Source of the DNA: Erythrobacter sp. HI0063
GTDB lineage: Bacteria > Pseudomonadota > Alphaproteobacteria > Sphingomonadales > Sphingomonadaceae
Direction of reading: 5' to 3'
DNA: 64,000 nucleotides
NCBI RefSeq assembly: GCF_001635685.1
Contig: NZ_LWFF01000274.1
Location: 97,627-161,626, forward strand
The notes under the pieces are model-generated. The model searched no databases, had not been told where the DNA came from, and worked only from the letters and a program-made list of their open reading frames with translations. Of this stretch, positions 35,124 to 43,401 are shown piece by piece. Within the stretch, counting starts at the first letter, position 1. Each line of letters opens with the position of its first letter. The position numbers and the translations under genes were made by a program.

Positions 35124-37922
35124 TCAGAACGCCTTGCGCAGGTCCACCCCGATATAGCGACCGGTCGGATCGATGCGGAAGGGCTGGAAGGCATCCGGCA
35201 CGACCCCGTTCTCATCCTCCACCCGGCGGCGCGCATCGAACACATTGTCGACGCGGAACGAGACGCGGAAGCTGTCGAGCCAGCCCTCTTCCTTCTTCAG
35301 CACCTGACCGAGATCGGCGAACACGCGGATGTCGAATGTTGCCAGATCGCCATAGAACAAGTCGCTCGATCCCGGCAGGCCGGAGCCGTTGAGACGCGCT
35401 TCGCCGATGTAATTGCCCGACAGGCGCAAGCCGTATCCCTGCTTGAAGATGCCGCCTTCGAGCCGCGCGGTATGGCGCGGGATCGCGCCGCCCGCCAGGA
35501 CGTCACCGTCGAGCTGGTCGAACAGCGGGCCGCCCTGCGACAGCAGCACTTCGTTTTCGAGCGTGATGTTGTGATTGAGGCTGAGGAAATAGCGCGCGCG
35601 GGTATCCTCGGGATTGCCGCCGAACATGCCGCCACCCCGGCGACGGCCACCGCTGCCGCGCCCAGATCCTTCACCCGAAGCCTGCGCCCCTTCCGCCGAA
35701 CACATGCGGGCGCGCAGCGCGGCCAGCTTTTCGGGATCGATCTCGCCCGCCTCGTTCTTGAGGCGCGCCAGCATCTGTTCGGGCAGCCCTTCCAGATTGG
35801 GAGGATCGGCACAGATCGCCGTCCGCATGGCGGCGAAGCGTTCGCTGGTCTGTTCGGCCTGCTCCCCACAGAAACGTGAGCGGGCCTGCGCGATCTTCTC
35901 TGGGTCGGGATTGCCATCCGCATCGAGGAGGCGGGCGCGGAACGGTTCCGGAATTTGCGACAGGTCCGGCATTTCGCCTTCGGGCACGGTGCAGAACGCC
36001 TTGCGGATCGCTTCCATGCGCGCCGGATCCATCATCATGCCGCCGCCTTGGCCACTGGCCTGCCCGCCGCCCTGGCCGCTGGACTGGCCGCTCGATTGGC
36101 CTGGCGCAGTTCGCGCGGGCGGACCCCCACGCTCTTCGCGCGGCTCGGGCGCCTTGCCGATCTCGCCGCGCGTGTTGATCCCGAAAGACAATACCCGGCT
36201 GCGCGTTTCGAATAGGGTCAGCGGCCGCCGATCGATCGCCAGCAAGGTGCCGTCGCCATCGCGTTGCACCCGATCGGGGAAAGCCTGTTCGAACGCCGCA
36301 CCGAAGCCCGGCGTGGAGGTCACATCGCTCGACCGGTTGATGCCGTAATCGACATTGATGCGCGTATTTTCCCAGAAGGGCAGCTCGTAATTGGCGCTGA
36401 CCTTCCAGTCCTTCTGGGTCTCGGCGCGCAGATTCGGATTGCCGCCGGTAATCAGCGTCACGAACTCCGTATCGCCGCGCGCATAATCGAACACCGGCAC
36501 GTTGAATTCGTCGATCCGGGGGCTGCCCAGCTCGGTCAGGCTCGGCGCGACTTCGCGGACGATCCGCGTCGCGGTGAGCGAAAGATTGTCGGTTAGCGAC
36601 CATGTCAGTCCCGCGCTCCAATTGGTGAGCGCGCCGAAATCGGACAGATCCTGGATTCCTGCGGTCAGATTGGCGCTGAGGCCGCCGATCGCTCCCAGAA
36701 ACCCGTCGCGCTCGGCGATGGGGACCGACAGGTTCACGCCGCCGTTCAAACGCCGCCGCGTCAGTTCGAGGTCGCTGTCGGCGCGGGTGTCGCTGCTCTC
36801 GATGCGTCTCCAGTCGAAGCCGAGATCCAGCGTCGTCGTCACCTCGCCCGCAGGCAGTTCCAGCGGATTGCCGATGAAAGTGGCCTTGTTGACGAAGGAC
36901 CAGGTGCGGCTGTCCGCCACATCGAAGCCCGTCCCGTCGCGTCGGTCGATTTCGGTCTGCCCGTCCGCCACCACCGCGTCCGCCGTGAAAGTCGATCGCC
37001 AATCGCCCAGAACGCCGCTCAGCGTGCTGCCGAAGGATGCGGTGTCCGTATCGCTGCGGCGCTCGATCGGAGTATCAGTCCCCGGCACGAGACCTGAAAG
37101 GCTCAGACTTTCGCTGTGATTGAAAGCGCCATTGAGGCTCAAAGAAGCGCCGCTGTCCATGAAGGCGCGGACGTAATTCGCCGTCGCCTCTGCGCTCATG
37201 CTGTCGGCGATCAGACTGCGGAAGAAGGCCTCGTCCTCGCGCCCCTCGATCGTCAGGCCGCGCTCGCCTTCGGTCAGGAGGGTGGTGTCCTCGAATTCGA
37301 CATTGAAATTGAGCCGCCCCTTCTCGCCGATGCGCAGAAAAGTCGCTTCCTGCTCGTTACGGGAGAACCCGCCGCGTGTCGGCTGGGCGTATTCGACCTC
37401 CGCCGTCACGGACTTGAAATTGGGCTTGAGGATAATGTTCACGACGCGCTGATCCGCAGAATAGCCAAAGCGCTGGGCGACTTCCTCGGGGAAGACCTCG
37501 ACCTTCTGAATCGCTTCGGGGGGATAGTTCGAAAACTCGCGAAAGCTCGACACCCGGATGCCGTTGATGAGAAACACCGGCCGCCCGCCTCCGCGCCCGC
37601 CGCGCGCGCCGCTCTCGGTCGCGGGCGCGATCGCTTCCAGCACGTCGGCGATGGAGCCCGCCCCGAAAGCGGCGATATCTTCCTCGCTGAATTCCGCGAT
37701 CGGTGGCTGATCCACGTCGAGCTGTCCGCGCAGCCGCGTGCCGGTGACGACGATGGTGTTCGCCGCGTCGACTACCGGTTCGGCCTGCGGTTCATCCTGC
37801 GCCCCGGCAGGTTCCTCGTCCTGAGACGGAGCCGTGTCCTGCGCCATCACGGGCTGCGGCGCGGTGGCTGCGAGCGACGCGACAACCAGAGCCAGGATCG
37901 AACCATGTGTCGTGAAGTGCAA
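35124..37922 (-). CDS. TonB-dependent receptor with a Cys-bearing repeat insertion
   Basis: An outer-membrane receptor of 932 residues, starting at TTG with a GAAGG Shine-Dalgarno 8 bases upstream; no ATG or GTG is in a usable position. A signal peptide ends near PVMAQ (residue 28), followed by an acidic linker and the TonB-box-like NTIVVTG. The plug domain is about residues 45-190, including GRPVFLINGIRV and a GGRGGGR run. The rest is a 22-strand-type barrel ending in a C-terminal Phe. Between strands at about residues 590-772 lies an insertion with Gly/Gln/Ser linkers flanking two related helical repeats, each with a Cys pair (Cys644/685 and Cys704/741). Ligand unknown; no transport genes are adjacent. 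Confidence 0.9.
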   Translation of the reverse strand: MHFTTHGSILALVVASLAATAPQPVMAQDTAPSQDEEPAGAQDEPQAEPVVDAANTIVVTGTRLRGQLDVDQPPIAEFSEEDIAAFGAGSIADVLEAIAPATESGARGGRGGGRPVFLINGIRVSSFREFSNYPPEAIQKVEVFPEEVAQRFGYSADQRVVNIILKPNFKSVTAEVEYAQPTRGGFSRNEQEATFLRIGEKGRLNFNVEFEDTTLLTEGERGLTIEGREDEAFFRSLIADSMSAEATANYVRAFMDSGASLSLNGAFNHSESLSLSGLVPGTDTPIERRSDTDTASFGSTLSGVLGDWRSTFTADAVVADGQTEIDRRDGTGFDVADSRTWSFVNKATFIGNPLELPAGEVTTTLDLGFDWRRIESSDTRADSDLELTRRRLNGGVNLSVPIAERDGFLGAIGGLSANLTAGIQDLSDFGALTNWSAGLTWSLTDNLSLTATRIVREVAPSLTELGSPRIDEFNVPVFDYARGDTEFVTLITGGNPNLRAETQKDWKVSANYELPFWENTRINVDYGINRSSDVTSTPGFGAAFEQAFPDRVQRDGDGTLLAIDRRPLTLFETRSRVLSFGINTRGEIGKAPEPREERGGPPARTAPGQSSGQSSGQGGGQASGQGGGMMMDPARMEAIRKAFCTVPEGEMPDLSQIPEPFRARLLDADGNPDPEKIAQARSRFCGEQAEQTSERFAAMRTAICADPPNLEGLPEQMLARLKNEAGEIDPEKLAALRARMCSAEGAQASGEGSGRGSGGRRRGGGMFGGNPEDTRARYFLSLNHNITLENEVLLSQGGPLFDQLDGDVLAGGAIPRHTARLEGGIFKQGYGLRLSGNYIGEARLNGSGLPGSSDLFYGDLATFDIRVFADLGQVLKKEEGWLDSFRVSFRVDNVFDARRRVEDENGVVPDAFQPFRIDPTGRYIGVDLRKAF

Positions 37923-38080
37923 TGAACGAGCCTTCGATAAAAATCTGTCCGCCCCCCGGCGCCCACGCCTGTTGCAGCATGCGGCGTGAACCGACCATAA
38001 CGAAAACAGCTTGCACTCGACGCCGGTCGAACCATATCGACACTTGGTCGGACTTGCGCCGACCCTCTTCCCTTTTATCC

Positions 38081-38125
38081 CGCGCGCGGCTAAAGCGCGC
38101 GCCCAGCCGGGCAAGCGTGCCCGGC
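38081..38125 (+). other. Two tandem GC-rich hairpins in the infA leader
   Basis: Stem 1 pairs 38081-38087 with 38095-38101 (7-base loop). Stem 2 pairs 38106-38112 with 38119-38125 (6-base loop). They end 52 bases before the infA ATG and have no T-run after them, so they look like leader structure, not a terminator. Function unknown. Confidence 0.5.
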
Positions 38126-38177
38126 GCATACGACCCATTCGGCTTTGCCCGAGATATTTCCCGAGACAAGGATACAC

Positions 38178-38423
38178 ATGGCCAAAGAAGAACTCCTCGA
38201 AATGCGCGGCCGGGTTGTGGAGTTGCTCCCGAACGCGATGTTCCGGGTAGAGCTCGAAAACGGTCACGAAGTGTTGGGCCACACCGCGGGCAAGATGCGC
38301 AAGAACCGCATTCGCGTGCTGGTGGGTGACGAAGTGCTGTGCGAATTGACGCCGTACGACCTCACCAAGGCGCGCATCACTTATCGCTTCATGCCGGGCC
38401 GTGGCGGTCCGGGCCCGCAATAA
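38178..38423 (+). CDS. infA: Translation initiation factor IF-1
   Basis: An S1/OB-fold protein of 81 residues that binds the ribosomal A site during initiation. The sequence [20 protein letters not shown] and the later [20 protein letters not shown] and [11 protein letters not shown] are the highly conserved IF-1 core. It has a short Gly/Pro-rich C-terminal tail ([10 protein letters not shown]), making it about nine residues longer than E. coli IF-1. The ATG follows an AAGGA Shine-Dalgarno. maf follows after 25 bases. Confidence 0.97.
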   Translation: MAKEELLEMRGRVVELLPNAMFRVELENGHEVLGHTAGKMRKNRIRVLVGDEVLCELTPYDLTKARITYRFMPGRGGPGPQ

Positions 38424-38448
38424 GTCGACACAGTCGGAGGCTCGTTCG

Positions 38449-39024
38449 ATGAGCGCGCCGCGCCTGATTCTCGCTTCCGCCAGCCCGCGCCGCCGCGAAT
38501 TGCTCGCGCGGCTGGGCGTGACGCCGGATGCGATCGCTCCCGCCGATATCGACGAAACGCCTGCCAAGGCGGAGCTTCCGCGCGACTATGCCAAACGCAT
38601 GGCACGCGAAAAGGCCGAGGCCGCTGCGAGCGAAGACGCCCATGTCCTTGCAGGCGACACGGTGGTCGCCGCCGGGCGCCGCATCCTGCCCAAGGCCGAA
38701 GACGAGGCGACCGCGCGGCGCTGCCTCGAACTCCTTTCCGGTCGGCGCCACACGGTCCTATCCGCCATCGCCCTGCGCGCGCCGGACGGCACGATCCGCG
38801 AACGGTTGAGCGAGACGGCAGTCAAGTTCAAGCGCCTCTCCGAAGAGGAGATTGCCGCCTATCTCGCAAGCGGGGAATGGGACGGGAAAGCCGGGGGTTA
38901 CGCCATTCAGGGCGCGGCGGAAGGGCTCGTCTCTTGGTTGCAGGGCAGCCATTCGGGCGTCGTCGGCCTGCCGCTTTACGAAACGCGCGCCCTTCTCAAA
39001 TCGGCGGGATTCCGGCTTGGCTGA
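38449..39024 (+). CDS. maf: Maf-like nucleotide pyrophosphatase
   Basis: Maf proteins hydrolyse non-canonical or canonical NTPs to NMP and PPi and have been linked to septum inhibition. The 191-residue protein shows the family N-terminus LILASASPRRRELLARLG, the catalytic acidic segment LAGDTVVAAGRRILPK and GGYAIQGAAEGLVSWLQGSHSGVVGLPL. A GGAGG Shine-Dalgarno supports the ATG at 38449. Its end overlaps the next gene by 8 bases, giving the common alphaproteobacterial order infA-maf-RNase-yacG. Confidence 0.95.
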   Translation: MSAPRLILASASPRRRELLARLGVTPDAIAPADIDETPAKAELPRDYAKRMAREKAEAAASEDAHVLAGDTVVAAGRRILPKAEDEATARRCLELLSGRRHTVLSAIALRAPDGTIRERLSETAVKFKRLSEEEIAAYLASGEWDGKAGGYAIQGAAEGLVSWLQGSHSGVVGLPLYETRALLKSAGFRLG

Positions 39025-39994
39025 GTGGCTGGTCGAAGAGGGAATCGGCGAAGAACGCGCGGTTCTTATCGACAAGGGCGAGATCGTTGCGGCACGGCTG
39101 TTGTGGCCGGGTCGGCTGGCGGCTGGCCAGGTCGAGGATGCCGTGCTCGCTTCGCGCCATCAGGGCAGCAGACGGGGGACGGTGCGCTTTTCGAACGGCG
39201 AAGACGCGCTGGTCGATCGCCTGCCACGCGCCGCACAGGAAGGCGCGCCGATCCGTGTCGAAATAACCCGTGAAGCGCTGCGAGAGCGCGACCGGACGAA
39301 GCTCGCCCATGCGCGCCCGAGTGAATCCCCGCCCCGCCCAGCCCCGGGACTGGTCGAGCAATTGCGCGGCGAAGGGTTCGAGGCCCGATCCGTGCGCGGC
39401 TTCGACGGGAGCGCGTGGGAGGATCTTTGGCTCGAAGCCTGGCAGGGGGCGACCGCGTTCGACGACGGCGAGCTCGCTTTCTTCGACACCAGCGCCATGA
39501 CGCTGATCGACGTCGATGGCGCGGGCGATCCGCGCTCTCTCGCGCTCTCAGCGGTTCCGGCCATCGGCACCGCGTTAAGACGCTTCGACATGGGGGGATC
39601 GATCGGGGTCGATTTCCCGACCCTCGCCGCGAAAGCCGATCGCAAGGCCGCGGACGATGCGCTCGACCGGGCACTTTCCGGCTGGGCGCACGAGCGCACC
39701 GCGATGAACGGGTTCGGTTTCGTCCAATTGGTCGCTCGATTTGCGCGACCTTCGCTGCTGCAACGCATCCAGCGCGGGCGGACAGGTGCAGCGGCACGTC
39801 TGGCATTGCGCCGGGCCGAGCGGGTCGAGGGGCCGGGCATCACGCTGCTGACGGTCCATCCGGCCTTGAAGGCGAAGCTGCGCCCGGAATGGCTGGCCGA
39901 ACTGGAGCGCCGCACCGGGCGACCGACACGGTTGGCGATCGAACCCGCACTTGCGCTCGAGGCTGCCGCCGCCCAGATCGTACCGCATGACTAA
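39017..39994 (+). CDS. Short RNase E/G family protein
   Basis: This 325-residue protein is much shorter than RNase G (about 490) or RNase E. It starts at TTG inside the end of maf. An S1-like segment is weak (ERAVLIDKGEIVAARLLW matches the start of the family, and RGTVRF/GEDALVDRLP follow). The catalytic DNase I-like core retains AFFDTSAMTLIDVDGAGD, which aligns with the metal-binding IDVNSG motif, and later DALDRAL. The zinc-link Cys pair of RNase E (CPxCxG) is absent. It may therefore be a monomeric or altered RNase. Position between maf and yacG is conserved in related genomes by my recollection. Confidence 0.8.
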   Translation: MAEWLVEEGIGEERAVLIDKGEIVAARLLWPGRLAAGQVEDAVLASRHQGSRRGTVRFSNGEDALVDRLPRAAQEGAPIRVEITREALRERDRTKLAHARPSESPPRPAPGLVEQLRGEGFEARSVRGFDGSAWEDLWLEAWQGATAFDDGELAFFDTSAMTLIDVDGAGDPRSLALSAVPAIGTALRRFDMGGSIGVDFPTLAAKADRKAADDALDRALSGWAHERTAMNGFGFVQLVARFARPSLLQRIQRGRTGAAARLALRRAERVEGPGITLLTVHPALKAKLRPEWLAELERRTGRPTRLAIEPALALEAAAAQIVPHD

Positions 39995-40175
39995 CGCCGC
40001 CAAACCCTGCCCCATCTGCCGCAAGCCCAGGACGTCCGAACACGCGCCCTTCTGCTCCGAACGCTGCCGCGACCGCGATCTGGCACGCTGGTTCGGCGAT
40101 GGCTATGCCGTGCCGGGGCGCCCTGCCCTGCCGGAAGAAATCGCCGCCGAGGTGACCGGCGGGCAAGACGACTGA
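39987..40175 (+). CDS. yacG: DNA gyrase inhibitor YacG (zinc protein)
   Basis: A 62-residue zinc-ribbon protein: CPICRKPR and FCSERCRDRDLARWFGDGYAVPG give the four zinc-binding Cys and the typical YacG continuation. In E. coli YacG binds GyrB and inhibits gyrase. It overlaps the RNase E/G-like gene by 8 bases and ends 101 bases before tRNA-Phe. Confidence 0.93.
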   Translation: MTNAAKPCPICRKPRTSEHAPFCSERCRDRDLARWFGDGYAVPGRPALPEEIAAEVTGGQDD

Positions 40176-40276
40176 ATCGCGCGCCGAAAACCCCTTGCCA
40201 AGCTCTCATGGCTTCGCCATAGGGCGGCGCTCCAACCGCTCGCCGGTTCCTTTCGAGGGCCGCCGCAAGAGTGCAA

Positions 40277-40352
40277 GCCTCGGTAGCTCAGTTGGTAGAG
40301 CACACGATTGAAAATCGTGGTGTCGGTGGTTCGAATCCGCCCCGAGGCACCA
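40277..40352 (+). tRNA. tRNA-Phe (anticodon GAA)
   Basis: A 76-nt cloverleaf. The acceptor stem GCCTCGG (40277-40283) pairs with CCGAGGC (40342-40348), followed by discriminator A and an encoded CCA. The D-arm contains AGCTCAGTTGGTAGAGC. The anticodon loop TGAAAAT, closed by an ACGAT/ATCGT stem, holds GAA. The T-arm contains GGTTCGAATCC. All invariant bases are in place. Confidence 0.98.
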
Positions 40353-40491
40353 TTTTCCCGATCAGGTCGCCCACCGTAATTCGGCATCGCAATCGCGATG
40401 AACGAACCATGCAGCTTTGTGGAAACCAAGGTGGCCGCCGATTGGTTGATCGGACGAACCTCCCTTCTCCAACAGACAGGACGACCGATCC

Positions 40492-41094
40492 ATGACCAAG
40501 ATTCTGGTGCTCTATTATTCCTCCTACGGCCACACAGCGAAAATGGCGGAGGCGGTGGCCGAAGGCATTCGCGAAGGCGGTGCGGAGGCGGTTATCCGCC
40601 ACGTCGCCGAAACCGCGCCGCAGGAGGTGGTGGAAAGCGCCGGCTTCCAGCAGATGGAAGGCCATACCTGCATCGGCGGGCCGGACGAGCTGGCCGAGTA
40701 TGACGGCATCGTCGTCGGTTCGCCCACGCGCTATGGCCGGATGACCAGCCAGATGGCCGCGTTCTGGGACCAGACCGGCGGCCTGTGGCAAAAGGGCGCG
40801 CTGATCGGCAAGGTCGGGGCTGCCTTCACCTCCACAGCCAGCCAGCATGGCGGGCAGGAGACGACGCTGTGGTCGATCCTCAACAATCTGCTCCACATGG
40901 GCATGACCGTGGTGGGGCTCGACTATGGCTTTCAGGATCAGATGGGCACGGACGAGGTAAAAGGCGGCGCGCCCTACGGCGCCACCACCATCGCCGGGGG
41001 CGACGGTTCGCGCCAGCCTTCCGAGACCGATCTTGCCGGTGCCCGCTATCTCGGCAAGCGCGTGGCGCAGACGGCCGCCAAGCTGGGCGCGTAA
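40492..41094 (+). CDS. wrbA: NAD(P)H:quinone oxidoreductase WrbA
   Basis: A flavodoxin-fold FMN protein of 200 residues that reduces quinones by two electrons, protecting against redox cycling. FMN-binding segments are [39 protein letters not shown] and [26 protein letters not shown], the last being a WrbA signature. A 139-base gap after the tRNA suggests its own promoter. Confidence 0.96.
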   Translation: MTKILVLYYSSYGHTAKMAEAVAEGIREGGAEAVIRHVAETAPQEVVESAGFQQMEGHTCIGGPDELAEYDGIVVGSPTRYGRMTSQMAAFWDQTGGLWQKGALIGKVGAAFTSTASQHGGQETTLWSILNNLLHMGMTVVGLDYGFQDQMGTDEVKGGAPYGATTIAGGDGSRQPSETDLAGARYLGKRVAQTAAKLGA

Positions 41095-41136
41095 AAAGGA
41101 TTACCCTTCGCCGCCATCGCTCGTAAGGCGGATCGC

Positions 41137-42453
41137 ATGCATGAGACTGCCTCCGCATCGCTTTCCGCCTTCGACATGGCGGCGATCCTGGTGGTCGCCT
41201 CGGCCCTGCTGGGCTGGTTCAATCATCACTTTCTGAAGCTGCCGCACGTCATCGGCCTGACCGTGATGGGCGCGCTGGGCGCAATCGGGCTGATGGTGGC
41301 GAACACCGTCATCCCCGGCATCACGCTGGACGACACGGTGGCCCGCCTGCTCCAGCAGTTGAATTTCACCGATACGCTTTTGCAGGGCATGCTCAGCTTC
41401 CTGCTGTTTGCAGGCGCATTGCATGTCGATCTCGAACGCTTACGCAGCGCCTGGCTGCCGGTGCTGCTGCTCTCCACTGTCGGCGTGATCGTATCGACCG
41501 TGCTGGTCGGCCTTGCCGTATGGGGCGTCGGGCTGCTGCTCGGCCTTTCGATCGCACCGATCTGGTATTTCGTCTTCGGCGCACTGATCGCACCGACCGA
41601 TCCGGTTTCCGTGCTCGGCGTGCTGAAGGAAGAAAACGTCCCCCTCTCGCTCCAGAGCGCGGTGGCGGGCGAGAGCCTGTTCAACGACGGGGTCGGCATC
41701 GTCGTCTTCACCATCCTGCTCGGCGCGGCGGTTACGGGCGCGGACTTCTCCCTTTCGGAAGGCGCACGCCTGTTCGCGATCGAGGCGGGCGGCGGCGTTC
41801 TGGTCGGCCTCGCGGCAGGCTATGTCGGCTATCGTGCACTCGCAGGGATGGACGAATATGCGATCGAGGTGCTGATCACCCTCGCCGTGGTGATGGGCGG
41901 CTATGCGCTGTGCAGCGCGCTCCATATCTCGGGCCCGCTGGCGATGGCCGTCGCGGGCCTCCTGATCGGCAATCACGGCGTCACTTACGCGATGAGCGAC
42001 GTGACCCGCGATTACGTCATCAAGTTCTGGGAGCTGGTCGACGAGCTCCTAAACTCGGTCCTGTTCCTGCTCATCGGGCTGGAGCTGATTGCGCTGGTTC
42101 CAGGCACCAACGAGGTCATCATGGCGATCGTCGCCATTCCCCTGACGCTGGCGGCACGGGCCGTGGCGGTCGCCAGCTCGACCAAGCTCATCCCCGCTGC
42201 CCGCCTTCAGCAACAGGGTGCGGCGCGGGTGCTGTGGTGGGGCGGCCTGCGCGGCGGCATCTCGATCGCGCTCGCCCTGTCGCTGCCCGCCGGGCCGGTG
42301 CGCGATCTCGTCCTTGCCGCCACCTTCGGCGCGGTGCTCTTCAGCGTGCTCGTCCAGCGCGCGACGCTCGGTCGGCTGATCGAGCATCTCAAGGGCCAGC
42401 GAGCCGAAGCGGTGGAAGAGACGGACGGAAGCCCAACTGTGCGCGGGCATTGA
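41137..42453 (+). CDS. CPA1-type Na+/H+ antiporter
   Basis: This 438-residue membrane protein has about 12-13 helices of the monovalent cation:proton antiporter-1 family. The helix 5 ion-binding motif is intact: [17 protein letters not shown] followed by [14 protein letters not shown], with the Asp of the ND motif. [19 protein letters not shown] is the conserved late helix. It should exchange Na+ (or K+) for H+ across the inner membrane. The C-terminus is short and hydrophilic. A weak hairpin lies between it and purC. Confidence 0.93.
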   Translation: MHETASASLSAFDMAAILVVASALLGWFNHHFLKLPHVIGLTVMGALGAIGLMVANTVIPGITLDDTVARLLQQLNFTDTLLQGMLSFLLFAGALHVDLERLRSAWLPVLLLSTVGVIVSTVLVGLAVWGVGLLLGLSIAPIWYFVFGALIAPTDPVSVLGVLKEENVPLSLQSAVAGESLFNDGVGIVVFTILLGAAVTGADFSLSEGARLFAIEAGGGVLVGLAAGYVGYRALAGMDEYAIEVLITLAVVMGGYALCSALHISGPLAMAVAGLLIGNHGVTYAMSDVTRDYVIKFWELVDELLNSVLFLLIGLELIALVPGTNEVIMAIVAIPLTLAARAVAVASSTKLIPAARLQQQGAARVLWWGGLRGGISIALALSLPAGPVRDLVLAATFGAVLFSVLVQRATLGRLIEHLKGQRAEAVEETDGSPTVRGH

Positions 42454-42493
42454 TTGCCTCCACCTGCCGGCTGATGTAAGGCAACCCGCTCTT

Positions 42494-42524
42494 GCCCCGG
42501 CACGCGATTCCACCGCGCCGGGGC
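42494..42524 (+). terminator. Hairpin between the antiporter gene and purC
   Basis: An 8-bp perfect GC-rich stem (42494-42501 with 42517-42524) with a 15-base loop is followed by GTCTTCTATT, not a clean T-run. It may terminate the antiporter transcript weakly or be purC leader structure. Confidence 0.4.
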
Positions 42525-42556
42525 GTCTTCTATTCGGCTTCCGGGGGTTTCCCAAT

Positions 42557-43363
42557 ATGGCACGTCGCCGCCAGATCTACGAAGGCAAGGCCAAGATCCT
42601 CTACGAAGGGCCCGAGCCTGGCACGATCATCCAGTATTTCAAGGATGATGCCACCGCCTTCAACGCCGAGAAGAAGGGCACGATCAACGGCAAGGGCGTG
42701 ATCAACAACCGGGTGAGCGAATACGTCTTCACGCGCCTGTCCCATATCGGCGTGCCCACCCATTTCATCCGCCGCCTCAACATGCGCGAACAATTGGTGC
42801 GCCAGGTCGAGATCGTGCCGATCGAAGTCGTGGTCCGTAACGTCGCAGCCGGATCGATCTGCAAGCGTCTGGGCCTGGAAGAGGGCGAGCCCCTGCCCCA
42901 CACGCTGATCGAATATTATTTCAAGGACGATGCGCTGGGCGATCCGCTGATCGCGGAAGAGCATATCGCCTGCTTCAACTGGGCCTCGAACGAGGAGATG
43001 CAGGACATCTCCAGCATGGCGATCCGCATCAACGATTTCCTGTGCGGCATGTTCGCCGCGATCGATATCCGGCTGGTCGATTTCAAGCTCGAATTCGGAC
43101 GCTTGTGGGATCAGGATTACAGCCGGATCATCCTGGCCGACGAGATTTCGCCCGATGGCTGCCGGTTGTGGGACATCAACACCGGCGAAAAGCTCGACAA
43201 GGACCGCTTCCGCCGCGATCTGGGCGGCGAGGAAGAGGCCTATCGCGAGGTCGCACGCCGCCTCGGCCTGTTGAAGGAAGAGGATAGCGGCCCGGGCGAA
43301 GTGTTCGACCTTTCCGCCCATCGCGGCCGCCTGCGGAGCGGGAAGCCCAAGAAAAAGGGCTGA
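42557..43363 (+). CDS. purC: Phosphoribosylaminoimidazolesuccinocarboxamide synthase
   Basis: SAICAR synthetase ligates aspartate to CAIR with ATP in purine synthesis. The 268-residue protein has the family segments [37 protein letters not shown] and the signature [10 protein letters not shown] with [15 protein letters not shown]. Full length. Purine genes purS and purQ follow but are separated from it by an M16 peptidase gene. Confidence 0.97.
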   Translation: MARRRQIYEGKAKILYEGPEPGTIIQYFKDDATAFNAEKKGTINGKGVINNRVSEYVFTRLSHIGVPTHFIRRLNMREQLVRQVEIVPIEVVVRNVAAGSICKRLGLEEGEPLPHTLIEYYFKDDALGDPLIAEEHIACFNWASNEEMQDISSMAIRINDFLCGMFAAIDIRLVDFKLEFGRLWDQDYSRIILADEISPDGCRLWDINTGEKLDKDRFRRDLGGEEEAYREVARRLGLLKEEDSGPGEVFDLSAHRGRLRSGKPKKKG

Positions 43364-43401
43364 CCCTTCGACAGATCGGCGGGATACGGTTACCACGGGG
43401 C

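Noticed and set aside
36030..36130. Repeated Gly/Gln/Ser codons in the TonB receptor gene, considered as a DNA tandem repeat or CRISPR-like array.
   Set aside because: The repetition is of short, imperfect coding units within one frame; no spacers or conserved repeat unit.
37923..38567. N-terminal extension of the TonB receptor frame by about 215 codons.
   Set aside because: It runs antisense through infA and part of maf, and the encoded sequence is not protein-like; the TTG at 37922 with its Shine-Dalgarno and signal peptide is the credible start.
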